A DNA stretch of 6,586 bases from NCBI GenBank assembly GCA_029063695.1, contig JAIDNR010000222.1, forward strand, positions 1 to 6,586, read 5' to 3'. The position numbers and the translations under genes were made by a program. Positions 1 through 5,775 of this stretch are shown here, piece by piece; the stretch's first letter is position 1; every line of letters starts with the position of its first letter. The notes under the pieces were generated by a model that was given only the letters and a program-made list of their open reading frames with translations, searched no databases and had not been told where the DNA came from. Source of the stretch: Ruminococcus sp. Lineage in GTDB: Bacteria; Bacillota; Clostridia; Oscillospirales; Ruminococcaceae.

Positions 1-14
1 TGTTTTTCTAACAT
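1..14 (-). CDS. Start of a minus-strand gene leaving the window (5' fragment only)
   Basis: Only four full codons (Met-Leu-Glu-Lys) and part of a fifth are visible, so no product can be named. The call rests on the translation signal: on the minus strand, positions 28 to 19 read AGGCGGTGAT, one mismatch from the full anti-Shine-Dalgarno complement AGGAGGTGAT, placed four bases before the ATG at 14-12. A TATAAT box with an extended TG motif lies just upstream (35-43). The gene would be co-directional with pyrE but separated from it by the pyrE terminator, so it appears to be independently transcribed. The frame has no stop in the few bases visible, which proves little. Confidence 0.5.
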
Positions 15-34
15 TTTTATCACCGCCTACTTAT

Positions 35-43
35 ATTATATCA
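35..43 (-). promoter_or_regulatory. Possible extended -10 promoter element for the left-edge gene
   Basis: On the minus strand, positions 43 to 35 read TGATATAAT, a consensus -10 hexamer with the extended TGn motif. No good -35 is found at 16-18 bases; a TTGACA at 53-48 is only seven bases away and cannot be the partner. The predicted start of transcription (near 28) would fall at the first base of the Shine-Dalgarno site, giving an unusually short leader. The assignment is therefore weak, and the true promoter may lie further upstream. Confidence 0.3.
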
Positions 44-200
44 CTTCTGTCAATTGCTGCCTTATTTTTGTGGATTGTTATAGAATAAGGTTGGAAAGTT
101 TCACATTTGACGCATGATGTTCTGGAAATTGATACCAGTCAAAATCCTGTACAAAAATAATCTTTTGTTGTGTTTGTTTTACTTGAAAAAGAAGATGAAA

Positions 201-241
201 AATAAAAGGCTGTAAGCGTTATTTGCTTACAGCCTTTTATT
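201..241 (-). terminator. Rho-independent terminator of pyrE
   Basis: There is a perfect 17-base inverted repeat: arms 201-217 and 225-241 around a seven-base loop. The core stem is GGCTGTAAGC pairing with GCTTACAGCC, flanked by A/T pairs. In the minus-strand transcript the stem is followed by a U-rich tract (TTTTATTTTTC), and the hairpin begins 12 bases after the pyrE stop codon. Because the arms are flanked by A-rich and T-rich bases on both sides, it could also stop rightward transcription. Confidence 0.9.
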
Positions 242-253
242 TATGAAGAATGA

Positions 254-904
254 TTATACGCCGTATGTATTTCTGTATTCAAGCATTTTGTCAAGATATT
301 CTTTTCCATCAACAATACCGTCTCTGATAGCATTGATAATATCTTCCATTGTAACAATAGGATAGACAGTAACGCCGAAGTCACGCTTTACTTCCTGAAC
401 AGCCGAAAGTTCACCTGTACCTTTTTCCATGCGGTCAACAGTGATAACCATACCTGTTATGTTTACATCGGCAGCGGATTTAAGCTTTGGCATTGATTCA
501 CGCAGAGCCTTTCCGGAAGTCATAACATCATCAATAATAACAACCTTTTCGCCGTCTGTAAGAGTTTTTCCGACGAACATACCACCCTCACCATGGTCTT
601 TTGCTTCTTTTCGGTCAAAGCAGTATGAAACATCAATGCTGAATTTATTGCTGAGTGCAACAACAGCGGAAACAGCAAGTGGAATACCCTTGTATGCAGG
701 TCCGAAAAGTGTTTCAACGGGAATATTGTTTTCGTGAATGCATTCTGCATAATATTCACCAAGTTTTGCAAGTTGTGAGCCTGTCTTATAGTTGCCGCAG
801 TTGATGAAGTAAGGTGCGACCCTACCGCTTTTCAACGTAAATTCACCGAATGTAAGTACACCGCAGTCAATCATGAATTTAATAAAACTTTCTTTGTAGG
901 TCAT
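254..904 (-). CDS. pyrE: Orotate phosphoribosyltransferase
   Basis: This cytoplasmic enzyme of de novo pyrimidine synthesis joins orotate and PRPP to give orotidine 5'-monophosphate and pyrophosphate. The 216-residue product is of normal length for the family. Visible signatures are FTLKSGR (22-28) near the N-terminus, FGPAYKGIPL (68-77) with the conserved Lys72, the flexible catalytic loop FDRKEAKDHGEGG (97-109), and the PRPP-binding motif VVIIDDVMTSGKA (121-133) with its paired aspartates. The ATG at 904 is preceded by GGGAGGT at 919-913, nine bases from GGAGG to the ATG, which fixes the start. No other pyrimidine gene is seen; the gene has its own promoter and terminator and looks monocistronic. 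The predicted leader of about 26 bases is too short for a PyrR-type attenuator, so any regulation would have to act elsewhere. Confidence 0.96.
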   Translation of the reverse strand: MTYKESFIKFMIDCGVLTFGEFTLKSGRVAPYFINCGNYKTGSQLAKLGEYYAECIHENNIPVETLFGPAYKGIPLAVSAVVALSNKFSIDVSYCFDRKEAKDHGEGGMFVGKTLTDGEKVVIIDDVMTSGKALRESMPKLKSAADVNITGMVITVDRMEKGTGELSAVQEVKRDFGVTVYPIVTMEDIINAIRDGIVDGKEYLDKMLEYRNTYGV

Positions 905-936
905 AAATTTTTACCTCCCATAATTTTTATAATACT

Positions 937-965
937 ATTATACTATATTTCCAGGAATAATGCAA
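937..965 (-). promoter_or_regulatory. Probable sigma-A promoter of pyrE
   Basis: On the minus strand, TTGCAT (965-960) and a consensus TATAAT (942-937) are separated by exactly 17 bases. The -35 keeps only the TTG of the consensus, so strength would depend mainly on the -10. Transcription would start near 930, leaving about 26 bases before the pyrE ATG, with the Shine-Dalgarno site at 919-913 inside that leader. Confidence 0.6.
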
Positions 966-1065
966 GCCCGTTTCTGTTTAAATTATTCAATAGAGAAAAA
1001 TATATATCTAAAGTTTCAGACTGTTAATAGAATCACTTTTTCTCATGACAATTAACAAATTATAG

Positions 1066-1094
1066 TTGACATATTGCATATAAAATGGTATAAT
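1066..1094 (+). promoter_or_regulatory. Fully consensus sigma-A promoter with extended -10 for the sensor operon
   Basis: The sequence is TTGACA (1066-1071), a 17-base spacer, then TATAAT (1089-1094). The spacer ends in TGG, so the -10 also has the extended TGn motif. All twelve hexamer positions match consensus and the spacing is optimal. Transcription is expected near 1101, giving a leader of about 57 bases. Any start codon at 1074 or before about 1100 would lie within or upstream of the promoter, which supports the ATG at 1158 as the real start. Confidence 0.88.
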
Positions 1095-1120
1095 AGTTAC
1101 AAGAATACGTGCGAAAAATA

Positions 1121-1136
1121 CATTCCGGCAGGAATG
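1121..1136 (+). other. Small perfect hairpin in the 5' leader of the sensor operon
   Basis: CATTCC (1121-1126) pairs with GGAATG (1131-1136) around the four-base loop GGCA. It lies in the predicted leader, ten bases before the Shine-Dalgarno site at 1146-1150. The stem is short and has no U-tract, so it is not a terminator, and the leader is too short and lacks the conserved elements of a c-di-GMP riboswitch. It could be a 5' stability element or a protein site, or have no role. Confidence 0.3.
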
Positions 1137-1157
1137 GCTTATAAAGGGGAAAATCAT

Positions 1158-2642
1158 ATGAAAAAGTTTAGATGTATTTCAGCAATATTTGCAGTTCTTC
1201 TCACAGCATTACTGACAGCCTGTGGCGAATCAGTTGTAGATGAATCGGGAAGTTCACAAAGCAGTCCCGAAATTGATAAAAATGAGCCTGCCACAGTTAC
1301 AGTATGGCATTATTACAACGGCGTTCAGCAGATGAATTTTGACAACGCAGTTGCGGAATTCAATAAAACAGTAGGATATGATGAGGGGATTATAGTTGAA
1401 GCTGTTTCAAAAGGAAGTATTTCTGAACTTGCTGACAGTGTTGTTGCTTCTGTGAAGAAAAGTGCAGGTGCTGAGAATCCACCTGATATTTTTGCAACAT
1501 ATGCAGAAACAGCATATACACTTGACCAGATGAACGCACTTGCAGATATAGGTAAATATTTTACAGAAGATGAAATAAGCGAATATGTTGATGCATATAT
1601 TGATGAAGGACAATTTTCGGGTGATGGTTCTCTTAAAATTTTTCCGACCGCAAAAAGTACCGAAATTATGATTCTTAATTCAACTGACTGGGAAGAATTT
1701 GCAGAATCAGAAAATGTTACTACAGATAATCTTAAAACATGGGAGGGCGTTGCAGAAGTTGCAGAGAAATATTATAATTATACCGATTCGCTTACTCCTG
1801 ATATTGAAAATGACGGCAGAGCGTTTTTCGGACGTGATTCAGTTGCAAACTATATGATTGTAGGAGCAAAACAACTTGGTGCGGAATTTGTTTCTCTTGA
1901 TGATTCGGGAAATCCTGTTCTTACTATTGATAAAGATGTAGTCAGAAAATTATGGGATAATTATTATGTACCATATGTTAAAGGCTGTTACACTATGCAG
2001 GGACGTTACAGAAGCGATGATGTAAAGCTGGGAAAATCAATTGCTATCATATGCTCCACTACAGGTACTGCATATTATCCGACAGAAGTTACTATAAATG
2101 ATGATTATACATATCCGATTGAAAACATTATACTTCCTATACCTGATTTTGAAGGTACAAAACCGTATGCAGTACAGCAGGGAGCAGGAATGTCAGTTAT
2201 AAGCTCGGATGAGCAGACAGAGTATGCAAGTGCAGTATTTCTGAAATGGTTTACAGAAGAAGAAAGAAATATTGAATTTGCAATAAATTCCGGTTATCTT
2301 CCTGTTAAAAAATCAGGAAATGACTTTGATAAAATCTCAGGTGTAAATGAACAGTCTGAAAATGCTGTTAAAGATACTATGCTTAATTCACTTGAACTTG
2401 CTATTGATGAGGTGAACAGCCATTCCCTTTATACCATGAAACCGTTTGAAACAGCAGGAGAAGTAAGGAATTATCTCGGAGACTATATCCAGAATACGGC
2501 AGATGCAGCTTATGCGGCAGTGATTGAAAAAACAGATAATGGTGCAAGCCGTGATGAAGCGGTTGCAGAGTATACAAGTGACGAAGCTTTTGAGGAATGG
2601 TTCGGAGAGTTCAGCTCGTCTTTGGAAAATACAGTAAAATAA
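1158..2642 (+). CDS. Extracellular solute-binding lipoprotein (ABC transporter family 1 type)
   Basis: The 494-residue product is predicted to be a lipid-anchored binding protein on the outer face of the membrane. A basic start (MKKFR), a hydrophobic stretch (7-21) and the lipobox LTAC put the lipidated cysteine at 22. A Ser/Asp/Glu-rich linker (23-44) precedes the first core strand, VTVWHYYNG (47-55). Later family 1 features are LKTWEGVAEVAEKY (192-205) and a C-terminal lobe with GAGMSVIS, AVFLKWFTEEER (359-370) and INSGYLPVKKSG. Length is normal for sugar-binding members; the ligand cannot be read from sequence. The frame is open from 1074, but ATG 1158 is chosen because it gives the lipoprotein signal, follows AAAGGGGA (1143-1150), and lies downstream of the promoter. 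No permease or ATPase gene is adjacent; the next gene, 16 bases on, encodes a c-di-GMP enzyme. This suggests a sensing rather than uptake role, which is inference. Confidence 0.9.
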   Translation: MKKFRCISAIFAVLLTALLTACGESVVDESGSSQSSPEIDKNEPATVTVWHYYNGVQQMNFDNAVAEFNKTVGYDEGIIVEAVSKGSISELADSVVASVKKSAGAENPPDIFATYAETAYTLDQMNALADIGKYFTEDEISEYVDAYIDEGQFSGDGSLKIFPTAKSTEIMILNSTDWEEFAESENVTTDNLKTWEGVAEVAEKYYNYTDSLTPDIENDGRAFFGRDSVANYMIVGAKQLGAEFVSLDDSGNPVLTIDKDVVRKLWDNYYVPYVKGCYTMQGRYRSDDVKLGKSIAIICSTTGTAYYPTEVTINDDYTYPIENIILPIPDFEGTKPYAVQQGAGMSVISSDEQTEYASAVFLKWFTEEERNIEFAINSGYLPVKKSGNDFDKISGVNEQSENAVKDTMLNSLELAIDEVNSHSLYTMKPFETAGEVRNYLGDYIQNTADAAYAAVIEKTDNGASRDEAVAEYTSDEAFEEWFGEFSSSLENTVK

Positions 2643-2658
2643 ACCGGAGATTTGATTT

Positions 2659-5600
2659 ATGAATCCAGAAACAGAAAAAGAAAAAAAACGGGTGAGTTCT
2701 TTCTCGGCAAAGCTGTTTGTTCCCATGATGATTCTTTCTGTACTACAGATTGCCACTCTTTTCGGCACGCTCTATATAAGCGGTGAATTTGCATCGGTAA
2801 GGCAGTATGCTTATGATATGCTTATTGAAAAAACAGAGAACCGCAAAAATTATATAGAAAGTATGTTTCTCAGAAATGTTACCGAAGTGTATAAGACTGA
2901 TGTTGCAATCAATAATATAACTAAGCAACTTCTTGATGAATATGAAGATGAAGATGAACGGTCAATCAGCAAACTTTCAACAGACAAGGAACTCAACAAG
3001 AAAATTATTTCAGAAGCTACTCAAAATCTCATTTACCTGCTCCGTGTATCAGGTGCAAATGATGTTTTTCTTATCCTTGATACAGGTGATTTATATAAAA
3101 AAGACGGTAAGAATAATAAATCATGTGTATATATACGTGATATGGATTCCTCGTCAAGCAGTGCGTCACGCAATGAGGATTTACTTCTTGAAGCAGGAAA
3201 TTCCGATATACCAGGTAAATATGATATTGCACTTGACTCTGAATGGACGGCACAGATTGATGTAAGAGAATGCGGAGCAGATGATGCGCTTGATTTTTAT
3301 CACAAAACTATTGAGACGGCTGAACAAAACAGAGAAATCAATCTCAGTGAACTCGGTTACTGGAGTGGATTTTCAAAAATATCGTCGTCAGCCATGCCAA
3401 GTATCAAATATACACTTCCGCTTATTGCTGATGACGGAACAATTTACGGAGTTATAGGAATAGGTTTTCTTGAAAAGAATGTTCTCAAAAATATGCCTTC
3501 AAGTGATACTTTCAGTGAGAATTTATGTTATGTTGTCGGTGCTGATTTCAACGGAGACAATGATTATACTGTAATTGTTAATTATGGCTCGATATTCAGC
3601 AGACTTATTGAAACTCCCGAAGATGTAACCGTTCCGGGAACAGACAAAAGTAAAGTTTATAACATCGGCAAAAAGTCTTTTAAAAAATCAGTAGGCAATG
3701 TACAGTTAATGAATCTTTACAGTTCGGAATCCCCTCATATTAATGAACAGTGGGCATTGATTTCAATTGCTGAAAAAGACAAGATACTGAGCGTATATAA
3801 AAGACTTCTCAGAATGCTTATAATATCTATGCTTGTATCTGTTGTATGTACTATTCTTGTCGCAATTCTGATTGATAAAATTGTTACAACTCCTGTTAAA
3901 AGAATTGCAAATGCTCTTGTAAAAGATGAATTTGAACTCAATAAAATAGTATGTTTCAATTCTTCAGGTATTGAGGAAGTTGATAAACTTACAGAGGCAA
4001 TTGAATTTCTTCAGATTAATATCAGGGAACAGGCTTCCCGTGTATCGAAAGTTATAAGCATGGTGAATATGGGTATAGGTGTATTTGTATGTGACCTTGA
4101 TACAATGAATGTTTATGTGGGTGAAAGTCTCATAAAGCTTCTTGATTTGAAAGGTCTGCCCGTTGAAGATACAAACCTGAAATTTGAACAATTTCATGCA
4201 TATATCTCAGACTTTGACCCTGCAAACAAAGTATGTGGAAGTGATATATTTTACCATGACAGTAAAATATTTAATGAAGAGATACAGCTGAAATGTTTAA
4301 ATGAAAAAATAAATATAACAAAATGGTATGAGTTTACCATGAAAAGAGACGGCAGTAATGTCCTTGGACTTGTTCAGGACGTTACAAGTTCCATGCTTGA
4401 AAAGAAAAAAATTGAGTATGAGCGTGACTATGATTTAACTACAGGACTTCTCAACAGACGTGCTTATTATAACAAGATTGATGAGCTTTTCAATAAACGT
4501 GATGAACTCGGCATCGCAGCATTTATTATGATTGACCTTGATAATCTCAAATATGTAAATGATACTTATGGTCATGATTTCGGCGATGATTATATCAAAA
4601 CTGCCGCAAATGTACTGAAAGGATTCAGAGATTATGATGGCATTGTTGCAAGAATGTCAGGCGACGAATTTAATGTATTTCTTTATGGTTTTGATTCAAA
4701 AGATGATATCAGAGATGTTATTTTGCTTATCCGAAAGAGAATTCTTAAAAGCTACTGCATTCTTGGCGACGGTTCACATTATAAAATTAGGGCAAGTGCG
4801 GGGATTTCATGGTATCCCGATGATTCCGATTCATATGAAATGCTTATAAAATATGCTGATTTTACTATGTATACAGTAAAACATTCAACTAAGGGTAATA
4901 TTGCTGAATTTGATGTTGATTCATATACAAAGGATTCAATCCTTGTTACAGGCGTTGAGGAAATGAACAGCATTATTGATGAACAGCGTATAAAATACGC
5001 ATTTCAGACAATTATTTCTGCTCATGACGGTTCTGTTTATGGTTATGAAGCTCTTATGCGTCCGCAGTCTGAAACGCTCCGTTCTCCTATGGAATTTATA
5101 AGAATTGCAAGAACCGGTGCAAAACTTAATGACGTTGAAAGAATAACATGGACTCTTGCTCTTCGTGAGTTCAGAAATCAGATAGAAAAGGGCAATATAC
5201 AGTCTGATGAAAAAATTTTCGTAAATTCGCTTTCAAACTGTACTCTCAGCCCTGAAGATATTGAGCTTATTGAAACTGAAAATAAAGATATACTTGACAG
5301 GGTTGTGCTTGAAATTCTTGAAAGTGAATGTGCGAATATCGAATATACAAACAATAAAAAGAAACGTATGCTGAAATGGAATGCAATGGTTGCTCTTGAT
5401 GATTTCGGAAGCGGTTACAACAGTGAACACGCACTTATCACGCTTGAACCGAATCTTATTAAAATTGACCGTACTATTATAAACGGCTGTGACAGTGATG
5501 TCAGCAGAAAAAATATTATTCTGAATCTTGTGAGGATTTCAAAAGCTAATGATATTCTTGTTCTTGCCGAAGGAGTTGAGACATCAGGAGAGCTTAAAAC

Positions 5601-5721
5601 AGTAATTGAATGTGGAGTTGATTTGCTTCAGGGTTATTATTTTGCACGTCCTGTATTTGAACCTCAGCCGATTTCTGAGAAATTCCGTGATGAAATTATC
5701 AGATTCAATAAAAAGATATAA
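2659..5721 (+). CDS. Membrane sensor protein with PAS-like, GGDEF and EAL domains (c-di-GMP synthesis/breakdown)
   Basis: The product has 1020 residues. Order: short basic cytoplasmic tail; membrane helix about 18-41; extracytoplasmic sensor about 42-382, resembling a double Cache fold (YTLPLIADDGTIYGVIGIGF, 251-270); membrane helix about 384-406; HAMP-like linker 407-460; PAS-like domain about 464-580 ending in VQDVT; GGDEF about 590-755; EAL about 775-1010. The GGDEF domain has LTTGLLNRR (593-601), metal Asp626 and the signature SGDEF (667-671), a variant of GGDEF. The EAL domain keeps E797 (EAL), N856, E885, D914, D915, K935, E971 and Q991, the residues needed for metal binding and c-di-GMP hydrolysis. 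Both activities are therefore plausible. ATG 2659 follows CGGAGA (2645-2650) and lies 16 bases after the binding-protein stop, so the two genes are very likely one operon. It ends in tandem TAA codons. The family assignment is firm; the Cache call and ligand are tentative. Confidence 0.95.
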   Translation: MNPETEKEKKRVSSFSAKLFVPMMILSVLQIATLFGTLYISGEFASVRQYAYDMLIEKTENRKNYIESMFLRNVTEVYKTDVAINNITKQLLDEYEDEDERSISKLSTDKELNKKIISEATQNLIYLLRVSGANDVFLILDTGDLYKKDGKNNKSCVYIRDMDSSSSSASRNEDLLLEAGNSDIPGKYDIALDSEWTAQIDVRECGADDALDFYHKTIETAEQNREINLSELGYWSGFSKISSSAMPSIKYTLPLIADDGTIYGVIGIGFLEKNVLKNMPSSDTFSENLCYVVGADFNGDNDYTVIVNYGSIFSRLIETPEDVTVPGTDKSKVYNIGKKSFKKSVGNVQLMNLYSSESPHINEQWALISIAEKDKILSVYKRLLRMLIISMLVSVVCTILVAILIDKIVTTPVKRIANALVKDEFELNKIVCFNSSGIEEVDKLTEAIEFLQINIREQASRVSKVISMVNMGIGVFVCDLDTMNVYVGESLIKLLDLKGLPVEDTNLKFEQFHAYISDFDPANKVCGSDIFYHDSKIFNEEIQLKCLNEKINITKWYEFTMKRDGSNVLGLVQDVTSSMLEKKKIEYERDYDLTTGLLNRRAYYNKIDELFNKRDELGIAAFIMIDLDNLKYVNDTYGHDFGDDYIKTAANVLKGFRDYDGIVARMSGDEFNVFLYGFDSKDDIRDVILLIRKRILKSYCILGDGSHYKIRASAGISWYPDDSDSYEMLIKYADFTMYTVKHSTKGNIAEFDVDSYTKDSILVTGVEEMNSIIDEQRIKYAFQTIISAHDGSVYGYEALMRPQSETLRSPMEFIRIARTGAKLNDVERITWTLALREFRNQIEKGNIQSDEKIFVNSLSNCTLSPEDIELIETENKDILDRVVLEILESECANIEYTNNKKKRMLKWNAMVALDDFGSGYNSEHALITLEPNLIKIDRTIINGCDSDVSRKNIILNLVRISKANDILVLAEGVETSGELKTVIECGVDLLQGYYFARPVFEPQPISEKFRDEIIRFNKKI

Positions 5722-5722
5722 T

Positions 5723-5764
5723 AAAAAAGTACGTCCTCAGAATTAACTGAGGATGTACTTTTTT
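5723..5764 (+). terminator. Strong Rho-independent terminator between convergent genes
   Basis: Arms 5723-5740 and 5747-5764 form an 18-base-pair stem with one G-U wobble around the six-base loop AATTAA. The core is GTACGTCCTCAG pairing with CTGAGGATGTAC, and the right arm ends in six Ts. It overlaps the second of the tandem stop codons of the GGDEF/EAL gene. In the leftward direction the wobble becomes an A-C mismatch but the stem is still followed by six Us, and it begins 11 bases after the stop of the convergent dockerin gene. It probably serves both genes. Confidence 0.92.
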
Positions 5765-5775
5765 GAAGTATATTT

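Noticed and set aside
106..143. Interrupted inverted repeat TTTGAC...CTGG / CCAGTCAAA
   Set aside because: It needs an 11-base bulge on one side and has no U-tract; it is probably chance in an A/T-rich spacer.
114..215. Possible 33-residue plus-strand ORF with a hydrophobic, lysine-rich product
   Set aside because: No ribosome binding site lies at a suitable distance (the nearest purine run is about 16 bases upstream), and its end runs into the pyrE terminator stem.
429..771. Overlapping frames on both strands within pyrE
   Set aside because: They are shadows of the pyrE coding sequence, with no ribosome sites and no protein-like motifs.
1061..1101. Direct repeat TATAGTTGACA / TAATAGTTACA
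   Set aside because: It is imperfect and A/T-rich, and the first copy overlaps the -35 element, so similarity is likely incidental.
1074..1157. Upstream start of the binding-protein gene at ATG 1074
   Set aside because: It lies inside the promoter spacer, upstream of the predicted transcript start, and would bury the lipoprotein signal 28 residues in.
1101..1157. c-di-GMP riboswitch in the operon leader
   Set aside because: The leader is only about 57 bases and lacks the conserved GEMM-type elements; only a six-base-pair hairpin is present.
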